A stretch of DNA of 25,137 nucleotides from an uncultured Oscillospiraceae bacterium (GTDB lineage Bacteria; Bacillota; Clostridia; Oscillospirales; Oscillospiraceae), in contig CAKTKT010000026.1 of NCBI GenBank assembly GCA_934572325.1, positions 1 to 25,137 on the forward strand. The letters run 5' to 3'. Positions 1-9,044 of this stretch are shown here, piece after piece. A model generated the notes under the pieces. That model worked only from the letters and a program-made list of their open reading frames with translations. It had not been told where the DNA came from and ran no database searches. The position numbers were made by a program, and so were the translations under genes. Position 1 is the stretch's first letter, and each line of letters starts with the position of its first letter.

Positions 1-106
1 AACTCAACTATAACCCATGAGACCATATCCTTCATATCTTTTTATTCACTTGTCCAATATGTATTGTAGTCCTACATGCCGAACGGCGAAATCGCCGTGC
101 TATCCG

Positions 107-135
107 TTGAAAAGAGCGAAAAAGTATAGTATAAT
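107..135 (+). promoter_or_regulatory. Sigma-A-type promoter for the smc operon
   Basis: A -35 box TTGAAA (107-112) and a perfect -10 box TATAAT (130-135) are separated by exactly 17 bp and lie 42 bp upstream of the smc start. This is a close match to the sigma-A consensus and probably drives the smc-ftsY block. Immediately upstream, at 83-98, is a short inverted repeat (ACGGCGA, 2-nt centre, TCGCCGT) of unknown role. Confidence 0.75.
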
Positions 136-176
136 ATCTTGTTCAAACAGGATTATTAATTGTTGAGGTCATTCAT

Positions 177-3100
177 TTGTATTTAAAGGCACTGGAGATA
201 CAGGGGTTCAAGTCCTTCGCGGACAAGACCCGTCTCACATTTGAAAAGGACATAACCGCGATCGTCGGTCCGAACGGGGCGGGCAAGTCGAACATATCCG
301 ACGCGATCCTCTGGGTCATGGGCGAGCAGCGCACAAAGGCGCTGCGCGGCAGCAAGATGGAGGACGTCATCTTCGGCGGCACCGAAAAGCGCGGCGCACT
401 GGGCTTCGCGCAGGTCAGCCTCATCATCGACAACTCCGCGCGTATCTTTGACAGCGACAGCAGCGAGATCATGCTCACCCGCCGCTATTACCGCAGCGGC
501 GACAGCGAGTATTATATCAACAGGCAGCCCGTCCGCCTCAAGGACATCAACAGCCTCCTGATGGATACGGGGCTTGGGCGCGACGGCTATTCCATCATCG
601 GTCAGGGCAGGATCGCCGACATCGTCTCCTCCAAGAGCGCCGACCGGCGCGAGATATTCGAGGAGGCGGCGGGCATATCGCGCTACCGCTACCGCAAGGA
701 GGAGGCGGAGAGCAAGCTCGCCAAGACCGAGGAAAACCTCCTGCGCATCAACGACAAGATAGAAGAGCTGGAAATGCAGGTCGGACCGCTGAAAAAGCAG
801 GCGGAGACCGCAAAGCGCTATCTCAAGCTCCGAGACGAGCTGAAAACACAGGAGATCTCCGTGTGGATGACGACGCTCGACAAGCTCCGCGCCGACGCCG
901 AGGCGGTCAACGCCGAGTACGGGCAGGTCAAGGGCGAGCTTGAGCGCGCCAAGCACGAGCTTGAAGCGCTCTACGCCTCGTCCGACAGTATACTGGAGCG
1001 TATGCGCCAGAAGGACGTGGAGAGCGAGCGGGCGCGCGAGCGCCTTTCCGCGAGCGAGGCGGCGGCTTCCGAGTGCGAGGCGGGCATTGCCGTGACGAAG
1101 GCGAATGTCGAAAGCAGCATCGAAAGCTGCGAGCGTACCCTGCGCGAGCTTGCCGAGCAGGAGAGCCGCGTGGGCGAGATACAACGGCGTATAGACGCCG
1201 CCGAGACGCGCGTGGGCGAGATGAGACAGGCGCTCGCCGCGCTCGATGAGGAGCAGCTCTCGAACGCCAACGTTCTCGACGGCTGCCGCATGAAGCTGAA
1301 AAGCCGCGAGGACGCGCTCGCGGGCGTGACGGAGCGCTCCACAAGGCTGCAGGTCGATGCGCGCAGCATGGATTCGCGCATCGCAATGCTCACGGAGATG
1401 GAAAAGGACTTCGAGGGGTACTCCAGGGCGGTCAAGACCGTTATGCGCGAGACCTCGCGCGGCAATCTGCGCGGCGTGCACGGACCTGTGGCAAACCTTG
1501 TGCGCGCGGATGCGGAGTGCGCCCTCGCTATAGAGACCGCGCTCGGCGGCGCGGCGCAGAACATCGTCGTCGATACGCAGAACGACGCTCGCGGCGCGAT
1601 TGAGCTGCTCAAGCGCACGGACGCCGGACGCGCGACGTTTCTGCCGCTCGACGCGATACGCGGCACGGTCATCACGAACGCGCCCGAGCGCGATCCCGGC
1701 TTTGTCGGCGTCGCCTTTGATCTGGCGCGGTTTGACGATAGGTATAAGAGCATTTTTGCAAATCTCCTCGGGCGCACCGTCGTGGCGGAGACGCTGGCGG
1801 ACGCGGTGCGAATGGCAAAGCAGAGCGGCAACACCCTGCGCATCGTCACGCTCGACGGGCAGCTTATAAATGCCGGCGGCTCAATGACTGGCGGCAGCGC
1901 CGCGCGCGGCAGCGGCATACTCTCGCGCGCAAATGAGCTGGAAAAGCTGAAAAAGCAGCGCACAAGGCTCGTCGAGCGGGAAAAGGAGTGCGCCGACGAG
2001 CTGGAGCGGGCAAAGTCCTCGCTCGCCGCCGTGCGCTATCAGCTTGATATGGCGCTGGAGGATCAGGCGGAGCTGAAAAGCCGACGCTCCTCGTTCGAGG
2101 CGGAGCAGCGCGCGACCGAAAGCTCCTGCGCACAGCTTAAGGCGCTGCTGCAAGGTCTCACCGGCGACAGCGAGGCGCGCCGCGCCCTTGTCGGCGCGCA
2201 CGAGCGGCGCATAGAGGAGCTGCGCACACAGCAGGCGGAAAGAGAACGGCAGCTCGCCGAGATAAACGGGCGCTCCGCCGCCATCCGCAGGGAGATCGCC
2301 GACATATCCGCCCGCAGGCTGGAGCTTGAGGGCAAGCGCACGCAGAACGACAAAAACGCCCAGCAGCGAAATTCCGATATACTTGAGCTTGAGCGCCGCA
2401 GTGCGCGCATTGAGCAGAAAAAGCTCGCCGCGGACATGGAGGAGAAGAGCATCCTCGACAAGCTCTGGGATAACTATGAGCTCAGCCACAGCGCGGCAAG
2501 CGCCCTGCGCCGTGACGTGCCGAGCCTCCAGAAGGCTAACCGCGCCATCGGCGAGCTACGGCGCGAGATAAGCGCCCTCGGCAGCCCGAACATCGGCGCG
2601 ATAGACGAGTATGAGCGCGTGAACACGCGCTATGAGTTCCTCGCCGGTCAGCGCGACGACGTCGATAAGGCAAAGGGCGAGCTTTTGGGCATCATCAGCG
2701 AGATAACGGGCGAGATGAAAAGCGTGTTCACCGCGCGCTTCAGGGAGATCGACGAGTGCTTCCGCCGGACGTTTCTGGAGCTGTTCGGCGGCGGCAAGGC
2801 GGCGCTCGTCCTTGAGGACGAGAACGACGTGCTCAACTGCGGCATCGACATCAAGGTGCAGCCGCCCGGCAAGGCGCTGTCGAACATCAGCCTCATGTCC
2901 GGCGGGGAGATGGCGTTCGTCGCCATCGCGCTGTACTTTGCCATCCTCAAGGTGCGCCCGACGCCGTTTTGCGTCATGGACGAGATAGAGGCGGCGCTCG
3001 ATGAGGCGAACGTCAGCCGCTACGCGCAGTATATGCGCCGTATGTCCGACAAGACGCAGTTTCTTGTCATCACGCACCGCCGCGGCACGATGGAGGAGGC

Positions 3101-3194
3101 GGATATGCTCTACGGCGTGACCATGCAGGAAAAGGGCGTGTCCACGGTCATTGAGCTTGACCTTGAGACGGCGCAGAAAACGATAGAGGAGTAG
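177..3194 (+). CDS. smc: Chromosome segregation ATPase SMC (short-armed)
   Basis: SMC is the ATPase core of the bacterial condensin complex with ScpA and ScpB, which loads at ParB/parS and organises the nucleoid. The 1005-residue protein begins MYLKALEIQGFKSF. Walker A is GPNGAGKS (31-38). A long N-terminal coiled coil (about 165-430) is followed by the hinge (about 430-590, with GGSMTGGS at 567-574), the returning coiled coil (about 590-835) and the C-terminal head. The head carries SGGEM (908-912) and Walker B ending D935-E936. The start is TTG at 177, chosen because GAGGT at 165-169 precedes it and the conserved N-terminus begins there. The frame is uninterrupted, yet the protein is about 180 residues shorter than the usual 1170-1190, and the loss falls in both arms. 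The signature reads MSGGEM where LSGGE(K/R) is usual. FtsY follows 3 nt downstream. Confidence 0.96.
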   Translation: MYLKALEIQGFKSFADKTRLTFEKDITAIVGPNGAGKSNISDAILWVMGEQRTKALRGSKMEDVIFGGTEKRGALGFAQVSLIIDNSARIFDSDSSEIMLTRRYYRSGDSEYYINRQPVRLKDINSLLMDTGLGRDGYSIIGQGRIADIVSSKSADRREIFEEAAGISRYRYRKEEAESKLAKTEENLLRINDKIEELEMQVGPLKKQAETAKRYLKLRDELKTQEISVWMTTLDKLRADAEAVNAEYGQVKGELERAKHELEALYASSDSILERMRQKDVESERARERLSASEAAASECEAGIAVTKANVESSIESCERTLRELAEQESRVGEIQRRIDAAETRVGEMRQALAALDEEQLSNANVLDGCRMKLKSREDALAGVTERSTRLQVDARSMDSRIAMLTEMEKDFEGYSRAVKTVMRETSRGNLRGVHGPVANLVRADAECALAIETALGGAAQNIVVDTQNDARGAIELLKRTDAGRATFLPLDAIRGTVITNAPERDPGFVGVAFDLARFDDRYKSIFANLLGRTVVAETLADAVRMAKQSGNTLRIVTLDGQLINAGGSMTGGSAARGSGILSRANELEKLKKQRTRLVEREKECADELERAKSSLAAVRYQLDMALEDQAELKSRRSSFEAEQRATESSCAQLKALLQGLTGDSEARRALVGAHERRIEELRTQQAERERQLAEINGRSAAIRREIADISARRLELEGKRTQNDKNAQQRNSDILELERRSARIEQKKLAADMEEKSILDKLWDNYELSHSAASALRRDVPSLQKANRAIGELRREISALGSPNIGAIDEYERVNTRYEFLAGQRDDVDKAKGELLGIISEITGEMKSVFTARFREIDECFRRTFLELFGGGKAALVLEDENDVLNCGIDIKVQPPGKALSNISLMSGGEMAFVAIALYFAILKVRPTPFCVMDEIEAALDEANVSRYAQYMRRMSDKTQFLVITHRRGTMEEADMLYGVTMQEKGVSTVIELDLETAQKTIEE

Positions 3195-3197
3195 ACT

Positions 3198-4103
3198 ATG
3201 GGGCTTTTTGACAAGTTTTTTTCCGGTCTGACAAAGACCCGCGCGAACATGGCGGAGCTTGAGGAGCTTTTTCAGGACTATCGACCCGACAGCGAGGACT
3301 TTTATGACGAGCTGGAGGATCTGCTCGTGATGAGCGACGTCGGCGCGGTCACGGCGGAGAAGATAGTTCAGGCGCTGAAAAAAATGACGTGGGAGCGGCG
3401 CTTCCGCAAGGGCTATGAGGCGCGCGAGGGGCTGGTGGAGCTGCTGTGCGATATGCTCACGGTCAACGATGCAGCTCTCAAGCTCGACACGACGCCCTCC
3501 GTCATCCTCATGGTCGGCGTGAACGGCGTCGGCAAGACAACGACGATAGGCAAGCTCGCCCATCGCTTCACGCAGCAGGGGAAAAGGGTGCTGCTGTGCG
3601 CGGGGGACACGTTCCGCGCCGCGGCGGCGGAGCAGCTTGCCGTCTGGGCGGAGCGCTCCGGCGCGGAGCTTGTGCGCCACGAGGAGGGCAGCGACCCCGC
3701 CGCCGTCGTCTTTGACGCGCTGAACGCGGCGAAGGCGCGCGGGAGCGACGTCGTCATCGTCGATACCGCAGGGCGGCTCCATAACAAGGCGAACCTCATG
3801 AACGAGCTGGGCAAGATACGCCGCGTCATCGACAGGGAGCTTCCCGACGCGGATGTGGAGACGCTCTTGGTGCTCGATGCGACCACGGGGCAGAACGGGC
3901 TTATACAGGCGAAGGAATTTAAAAATACCGCAGGGCTGACGGGCATCGTGCTCACAAAGCTCGACGGCACGGCAAAGGGCGGGATAGTCTTTCCCATTGC
4001 CGCCGAGCTCGGCGTGGGCGTGAAGTATGTGGGCGTGGGCGAGGGGATGGACGATCTTGTTCCCTTCGACGCGAAAAACTATGTCGAGGCGCTATTTAAA
4101 TGA
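3198..4103 (+). CDS. ftsY: Signal recognition particle receptor FtsY
   Basis: FtsY is the SRP receptor GTPase, which docks ribosome-SRP complexes at the membrane for co-translational insertion. The 301-residue protein is the minimal form: an N-domain (about 1-95) and a G-domain, without the long acidic N-terminal extension of enterobacterial FtsY. Visible GTPase motifs are the P-loop GVNGVGKTT (107-115), GDTFRAAAAEQL, the G3 motif DTAGRLHNK and the G4 motif TKLDGTAKGG. It starts 3 nt after the smc stop and its TGA overlaps the rdgB ATG, so it is translationally coupled on both sides. Linkage of smc and ftsY is common in Firmicutes. Confidence 0.97.
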   Translation: MGLFDKFFSGLTKTRANMAELEELFQDYRPDSEDFYDELEDLLVMSDVGAVTAEKIVQALKKMTWERRFRKGYEAREGLVELLCDMLTVNDAALKLDTTPSVILMVGVNGVGKTTTIGKLAHRFTQQGKRVLLCAGDTFRAAAAEQLAVWAERSGAELVRHEEGSDPAAVVFDALNAAKARGSDVVIVDTAGRLHNKANLMNELGKIRRVIDRELPDADVETLLVLDATTGQNGLIQAKEFKNTAGLTGIVLTKLDGTAKGGIVFPIAAELGVGVKYVGVGEGMDDLVPFDAKNYVEALFK

Positions 4104-4705
4104 TGAAGCTGATACTTGCGAGCAACAATGCGAACAAGCTCCGCGAATTTCGGGAGCTTACGGCGGGCATGGATATAGAGCTTGTCAGCCAGCGGGAAGC
4201 CGGCTGCGATTTCGAGGTGGAGGAGACGGGCAAAACCTTTGAGGAAAACGCCTATCTCAAGGCGTCCGCCGTCACCGCCGTGACAGGCTGCGCCGCCGTG
4301 GCGGACGATTCGGGGCTCATGGTGGACGCGCTCGGCGGCGAGCCGGGGGTGTACTCCGCCCGCTACGGTCCGGGGCACGATGCATCGGACGCCGAGCGGT
4401 ACAATTACCTCCTTTCCAAGCTCGGCGACGAGAGGAACAGAGCGGCGCGCTTTGTGTGCTGCATCTGCTGCACGCTGCCCGACGGCGCGGTGCTCACCAG
4501 CCGCGGCGAGTGCGAGGGGGAGATACTTTTTGCCCCGCGCGGCACGAACGGCTTCGGCTATGATCCGGTGTTCCGCCCGCTGGGGCAGACGTGCGCCATG
4601 GCGGAGCTGACACATGAGCAGAAGAACGCAATATCCCACAGGGGCAAGGCTCTGCGGGAATTTATAAGGATATTGAAGGAGCATATAAATGCCGATAACG
4701 AGTAA
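4100..4705 (+). CDS. rdgB: XTP/dITP pyrophosphatase (RdgB/HAM1 family)
   Basis: This enzyme hydrolyses non-canonical purine triphosphates (dITP, XTP, ITP) to monophosphates plus pyrophosphate and so keeps deaminated bases out of DNA and RNA. The 201-residue protein is the usual size. It begins MMKLILASNN with the family N-terminal SNNxxKxxE pattern (residues 8-16). It also carries TFEENAYLKA, the VADDSGL metal/substrate loop, GVYSARY, and the GTNGFGYDP segment followed by SHRGKAL near the C-terminus. ATG at 4100 overlaps the ftsY stop, and an alternative ATG lies at 4103. Its end overlaps the yhbY start by 17 nt, indicating one polycistronic message. Confidence 0.95.
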   Translation: MMKLILASNNANKLREFRELTAGMDIELVSQREAGCDFEVEETGKTFEENAYLKASAVTAVTGCAAVADDSGLMVDALGGEPGVYSARYGPGHDASDAERYNYLLSKLGDERNRAARFVCCICCTLPDGAVLTSRGECEGEILFAPRGTNGFGYDPVFRPLGQTCAMAELTHEQKNAISHRGKALREFIRILKEHINADNE

Positions 4706-4997
4706 GCAGCGCGCCCAGCTAAGGGGGCTGGCGATGCGCGAGGACACGATAATCCAGATAGGCAAGGGCGGTATAACCGACGCCGTTGTCACATCCGTCA
4801 GCGCCGCGCTGAAAGCGCGGGAGCTTGTCAAGGGCAAGGTGCTGGAAAACTCCATGCTCACCGCGCGCGAGGCGTGCGACGCGCTCAGCGAGGCGTGCCG
4901 CGCCGAGCAGGTGCAGGTCATAGGGACAAAATTCGTGCTCTACAAGCGCAACCCCAAAGAGCCGAGGATCGAGCTTGTGAAGGACAGGAAAAAATGA
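4689..4997 (+). CDS. yhbY: YhbY-family CRM-domain RNA-binding protein
   Basis: A 102-residue single CRM-domain protein associated with pre-50S ribosomal particles in other bacteria. The N-terminus matches the family pattern (KQRAQLRGLA, then the IGKGGI loop corresponding to the GxxG RNA-binding loop), followed by LKARELVKGKVL and a C-terminal VIGTKFVLYKRN strand. It starts inside the 3' end of rdgB and its TGA overlaps the ATG of the next gene. Next to nadD, yqeK and rsfS this is the standard Firmicutes ribosome-assembly neighbourhood. Confidence 0.93.
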   Translation: MPITSKQRAQLRGLAMREDTIIQIGKGGITDAVVTSVSAALKARELVKGKVLENSMLTAREACDALSEACRAEQVQVIGTKFVLYKRNPKEPRIELVKDRKK

Positions 4998-6157
4998 GGA
5001 TCGCCATCTATGGCGGGAGCTTCAACCCGCCGCATCTGGGGCACATGGAGGCGGCAAGGACCGTCGCGGCGGAGCTTGCGCCGGATAAGCTGCTCATCAT
5101 TCCGGACAATATCCCGCCGCACAAGGCTGTCGAGCCGGGCAGCCCGACCGCCGAGGAGCGGCTGGAGCTGTGCCGTCTCGCGTTCCGCGATATTCCGGGG
5201 GCGGAGGTCTCCGACATGGAGATATGCCGCCGGGGGAAGAGCTACACCGCCCACACCGTGCGCGCCCTGCGCGAAAAATACCCGCAGGACGAGCTGTACC
5301 TTGCCGTCGGGTCGGATATGTTTTTGAGCTTTGAGGAGTGGTATGAGTTTCGCTATCTCCTCGATGAGTGTACGCTCGCCGTCATCTCCCGCGAGGAGGA
5401 CGACCTCGACGCTCTGCGCGCGCACCGCGAGCGCCTTGCGAACGGGTATTCCGCGCGCGTGCAGCTTCTCAGCCACGCGCCCCTCCCCATGAGCTCCGGC
5501 GAGATCCGCGTCTGGATGCGTCTGCGGCTGGGCTCGGATCTCCTCGACGGCGCGGTGTACGCCGACATCATAAAGCACCGCTGGTACGAGGCGATGCCGG
5601 AGCTGTGCTGGCTGCGCGAGGCGGTCAAGCCCTATCTCGCGCCCAAGCGCGTCGCGCACGTGGCAGGGTGCGAGAGCGAGGCGGTCAAGCTCGCCATGCG
5701 CTGGGGCGAGGACGCGGAGAGCGCCGCCGAGGCGGGCATTCTCCACGACATAACAAAAAAACTCAAGCGCGAAGAACAGTTGATATTGTGCGATAAATAT
5801 GGTATCATCTGCGATAAAGACCAGCTTGCCAACGAAAAGCTGCTGCACGCCGTCACGGGTGCGGCGCTCGCTCGGGCGGAGTTCGGCGTGTCGGACGCAG
5901 TGTATTCCGCCATCCGCTGGCACACCACCGGAAAGCCCGATATGACGCTGCTGGAGAAGATAATCTACATGGCGGATTATATCGAGCCTACGCGCGGCTT
6001 CCCCGGCGTTGAAAAGCTCCGCGCGCTCGCGTACAGGGATCTGGACGCCGCCATGGCGCTCGGGCTTGAGATGAGCCTTGAGGATATACGCGCGCAAGGC
6101 GTGCAGCCCCACCGCGACACCGCGGACGCATGGCAATGGTACGCCGCCAAACGCTGA
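4994..6157 (+). CDS. nadD: Fused nicotinate-nucleotide adenylyltransferase (NadD) - HD-domain phosphohydrolase (YqeK)
   Basis: A single 387-residue frame joins two proteins that are separate neighbours in Bacillus. Residues 1 to about 200 are NadD, which adenylylates nicotinate mononucleotide to deamido-NAD. The nucleotidyltransferase motif is GGSFNPPHLGH (7-17), and SSGEIR (167-172) takes the place of the usual SSTxIR. Residues about 200-387 are YqeK, an HD hydrolase family assigned symmetric Ap4A hydrolysis; the HD pair is H251-D252, with further histidines in HAVTG and RWHTTGKP. No internal stop or ribosome-binding site separates them. The start is ATG 4994, overlapping the yhbY TGA. A longer frame opens at 4874, but it lies within yhbY and lacks NadD homology. 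The same arrangement may be common in related Clostridia; I cannot check. Confidence 0.94.
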   Translation: MRIAIYGGSFNPPHLGHMEAARTVAAELAPDKLLIIPDNIPPHKAVEPGSPTAEERLELCRLAFRDIPGAEVSDMEICRRGKSYTAHTVRALREKYPQDELYLAVGSDMFLSFEEWYEFRYLLDECTLAVISREEDDLDALRAHRERLANGYSARVQLLSHAPLPMSSGEIRVWMRLRLGSDLLDGAVYADIIKHRWYEAMPELCWLREAVKPYLAPKRVAHVAGCESEAVKLAMRWGEDAESAAEAGILHDITKKLKREEQLILCDKYGIICDKDQLANEKLLHAVTGAALARAEFGVSDAVYSAIRWHTTGKPDMTLLEKIIYMADYIEPTRGFPGVEKLRALAYRDLDAAMALGLEMSLEDIRAQGVQPHRDTADAWQWYAAKR

Positions 6158-6180
6158 CAAATAGAAGGAGGAACAAAAAT

Positions 6181-6549
6181 ATGCTTACTCCCGCCGAAAT
6201 AGCCGGTATTGCCGCAAGAGCGCTTGACGACAAGAAGGCAAGAGACGTTAAGATCCTGAAAACCGCCGAGCAGACCGTCATTGCGGATTACTTCGTCATA
6301 TGCAGCGGCAGCTCGTCCACGCACGTCAAGGCGCTCGTCGATGAGGTCGATCACAGGCTCTCCGAAGCCGGCGAGCCGCCGATGCGCCGTGAGGGTCTGC
6401 GCTCCGACATCTGGGTGCTCATGGATTTCGGCAGCGTCATCGTCCACGTCTTTACCGACGAGGCGCGCAAATTCTATAATCTCGAGCGCCTTTGGAGCGA
6501 CTCTGAGGAAGTGCCCCTCTCATCCCTTCCGCGCCCTCAGGCTGAGTGA
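6181..6549 (+). CDS. rsfS: Ribosome silencing factor RsfS
   Basis: RsfS binds L14 (uL14) on the 50S subunit, blocks subunit joining and lowers translation during starvation. The 122-residue protein shows the family core: ADYFVICSGSSSTHVKALVDEV, then GLRSDIWVLMDFGSVIVHVF and EARKFYNLERLW. AAGGAGG (6165-6171), 9 nt upstream of ATG 6181, fixes the start, although the frame is open further upstream (from 6130). It lies 23 nt after nadD-yqeK, in the conserved yqeK-rsfS order. After the core the protein ends in a short tail, PLSSLPRPQAE. Confidence 0.95.
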   Translation: MLTPAEIAGIAARALDDKKARDVKILKTAEQTVIADYFVICSGSSSTHVKALVDEVDHRLSEAGEPPMRREGLRSDIWVLMDFGSVIVHVFTDEARKFYNLERLWSDSEEVPLSSLPRPQAE

Positions 6550-6623
6550 CACCGCGCTTGGCTGTGAGGGCGAAAACGGACTTTGATTTTTAAAATCTGC
6601 TGTACCAGAGAGGGAAGAACAAA

Positions 6624-9041
6624 ATGAAATACGATTTCACCGCAATAGAAAAGAAATGGCAGCAGCGCTGGGACGAGACCAAGCCCTACGCCGCCGTCAC
6701 CGGCAGCGACAAGCCCAAGTTTTACGCGCTTGTGGAGTTTCCATACCCCTCCGGACAGGGGCTGCACGTCGGTCATCCCAGACCCTACACCGCCATGGAC
6801 ATCATCGCCCGCAAAAAGCGTATGCAGGGCTGCAACGTCCTCTTCCCGATAGGGTTCGACGCCTTCGGGCTGCCCACGGAGAATTACGCAATAAAAAACC
6901 ACATCCATCCCGCCGTCGTCACAGAGCGCAATATCGCCAACTTCACAAGACAGCTCAAGATGCTCGGCTTCGGCTTCGACTGGGACAGGGTCGTTGACAC
7001 CACTGATCCCAAATACTACAAGTGGACGCAGTGGATATTCCTCCAGATGTTCAAGAAGGGGCTCGCGTACAAGACCACCATGCCCGTCAACTGGTGCACG
7101 AGCTGCAAATGCGTGCTGGCGAATGAAGAGGTCGTCAACGGCGTGTGCGAGCGCTGCGGCAGCGAGGTCATCCGCAAGGAGAAGAGCCAGTGGATGCTCG
7201 CCATCACCAAGTACGCCCAGCGCCTTATCGACGATCTTGACACCGTGGATTATATCGAGCGCGTCAAGACGCAGCAGCGCAACTGGATCGGGCGCTCCAC
7301 CGGCGCGGAGGTCACGTTCAAGACCACCTGCGGCGACGATATAGTCGTCTACACCACCCGCCCCGACACGCTCTTCGGCGCGACATACATGGTCCTCTCG
7401 CCGGAGCACAGGTATGTCAAGGCGTGGCAGGATAAGCTCACCAATTGGAACGAGGTCTCCGCCTACGTCGAGGAGGCGGCGCACAAGTCCGACTTTGAGC
7501 GCTCCGAGCTCGACAAGGAAAAGACCGGCGTGAGGCTCGAGGGCGTGCGCGCGATAAACCCCGTCAACGGCAAGGAGATACCCATCTTCATCTCCGACTA
7601 TGTCCTCGTCACCTACGGCACGGGCGCTATCATGGCAGTTCCCGCGCACGACGACCGCGACTGGGAGTTTGCAAGGAAGTTCGGCTGCGAGATCGTAGAG
7701 GTCGTCAAGGGCGGCGACATTGAAAAGGGCGCTTTCACCCTCAAGGACGACACCGGCATTATGGTCAACTCCGGCTTTCTCGACGGGCTGACCGTCAGGG
7801 AAGCGATCCCTGTGATGAATAAATGGCTGACCGAGCAGGGCATCGGGCACGAAAAGGTCAACTACAAGCTGCGCGACTGGGTGTTCTCCCGCCAGCGCTA
7901 CTGGGGCGAGCCTATACCCCTCGTCAACTGCCCGAAGTGCGGCTGGGTGCCCCTGCCGGAGAGCGAGCTGCCCCTCGTGCTGCCCAAGGTCGATTCCTAT
8001 GAGCCGACAGACGACGGCGAGAGCCCGCTGTCGAAGATTACCGACTGGGTCAACACCGTCTGCCCGTGCTGCGGCGGTCCTGCCAAGCGCGAGACCGACA
8101 CCATGCCGCAGTGGGCAGGGTCGAGCTGGTATTTCCTGCGCTATATGGATCCGCATGACGACAACGCGCTCGTCAGCAAAGAGGCGGAGAGCTATTGGGG
8201 ACCCGTGGACTGGTATAACGGCGGCATGGAGCACACCACGCTCCACCTGCTCTACTCCCGCTTCTGGCACAAGTTCCTGTACGACATCGGCGTTGTCCAC
8301 ACGCCGGAGCCCTATGCCAAGCGCACATCTCACGGCATGATCCTCGGCGAGGGCGGCATAAAGATGTCCAAATCCCGCGGCAACGTCGTCAACCCCAATG
8401 ACATCGTCGAGCAGTACGGCGCGGACACCATGCGTATGTACATCATGTTCATCGGCGACTTTGAAAAGGCGGTCATCTGGTCGAACGAGGCTGTCAAGGG
8501 CTGCAAGCGCTTTCTTGACCGCTGCTGGGGGCTGATGGACGTCGCCTCCGACAGCGCCGAGATCTCCGCGAAGAACGAGGCTGTCATCCACAAGACCATC
8601 AAGAAGGTCACCGAGGACATTGACCAGCTCAAGATGAACACCGCCATTGCCGCGATGATGACCATGGTCAATGAGTTCTACGCAAACGGTCTCACCAAGG
8701 GCGATCTTGAGCAGCTTCTTCTCCTGCTCAGCCCGTTCGCGCCGCACATCGTCGAGGAAATGTGGGAGCTTGAGGGCTTTGCCGCAAGGTACGGCAAAAT
8801 GGCAATGCAGATGCCGTGGCCGGAGTTTGACCATGCCAAGACCGTTGACGCCACGCGCGAGATGGCGGTTCAGGTCAACGGCAAGCTGCGCACGACCGTC
8901 ACCGTTGCCACCGACGCGGACGAGGACACCATCCTCGCCGCCGCCAGGGCGGACGAGAAGATACAGCGCCAGCTTGAGGGAAAGCAGCTCGTCAAGACGA
9001 TACTTGTTAAAAATAAATTGATAAATCTGATAGTCAAGTAA
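6624..9041 (+). CDS. leuS: Leucyl-tRNA synthetase
   Basis: Class I aminoacyl-tRNA synthetase that charges tRNA-Leu and edits misacylated tRNA. The 805-residue length is normal for bacterial LeuRS. The HIGH signature is HVGH (48-51) and the KMSKS loop is at residues 580-584. A zinc-ribbon-like segment with CTSC and CERC pairs follows the first half of the catalytic domain, and the CP1 editing domain precedes the second half (GTGAIMAVPAHDDRD). The C-terminal anticodon-binding and tail domains are present to the final LINLIVK. The gene is preceded by 74 nt after rsfS with an AGAGAGGGAAG ribosome-binding region. I see no T-box leader or promoter, so it is probably read through from upstream. Confidence 0.98.
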   Translation: MKYDFTAIEKKWQQRWDETKPYAAVTGSDKPKFYALVEFPYPSGQGLHVGHPRPYTAMDIIARKKRMQGCNVLFPIGFDAFGLPTENYAIKNHIHPAVVTERNIANFTRQLKMLGFGFDWDRVVDTTDPKYYKWTQWIFLQMFKKGLAYKTTMPVNWCTSCKCVLANEEVVNGVCERCGSEVIRKEKSQWMLAITKYAQRLIDDLDTVDYIERVKTQQRNWIGRSTGAEVTFKTTCGDDIVVYTTRPDTLFGATYMVLSPEHRYVKAWQDKLTNWNEVSAYVEEAAHKSDFERSELDKEKTGVRLEGVRAINPVNGKEIPIFISDYVLVTYGTGAIMAVPAHDDRDWEFARKFGCEIVEVVKGGDIEKGAFTLKDDTGIMVNSGFLDGLTVREAIPVMNKWLTEQGIGHEKVNYKLRDWVFSRQRYWGEPIPLVNCPKCGWVPLPESELPLVLPKVDSYEPTDDGESPLSKITDWVNTVCPCCGGPAKRETDTMPQWAGSSWYFLRYMDPHDDNALVSKEAESYWGPVDWYNGGMEHTTLHLLYSRFWHKFLYDIGVVHTPEPYAKRTSHGMILGEGGIKMSKSRGNVVNPNDIVEQYGADTMRMYIMFIGDFEKAVIWSNEAVKGCKRFLDRCWGLMDVASDSAEISAKNEAVIHKTIKKVTEDIDQLKMNTAIAAMMTMVNEFYANGLTKGDLEQLLLLLSPFAPHIVEEMWELEGFAARYGKMAMQMPWPEFDHAKTVDATREMAVQVNGKLRTTVTVATDADEDTILAAARADEKIQRQLEGKQLVKTILVKNKLINLIVK

Positions 9042-9044
9042 TTG

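Noticed and set aside
4874..4993. Upstream extension of the NadD-YqeK protein from 4874
   Set aside because: It lies inside yhbY, shows no NadD similarity, and the conserved N-terminus starts at ATG 4994, which overlaps the yhbY stop.
6550..6623. T-box leader upstream of leuS
   Set aside because: The rsfS-leuS gap is only 74 nt. It has no specifier stem, no antiterminator motif and no terminator, so a T-box cannot fit.
6537..8834. 765-residue minus-strand open frame antisense to leuS
   Set aside because: It is a composition-driven shadow; leuS on the plus strand is complete with catalytic motifs.
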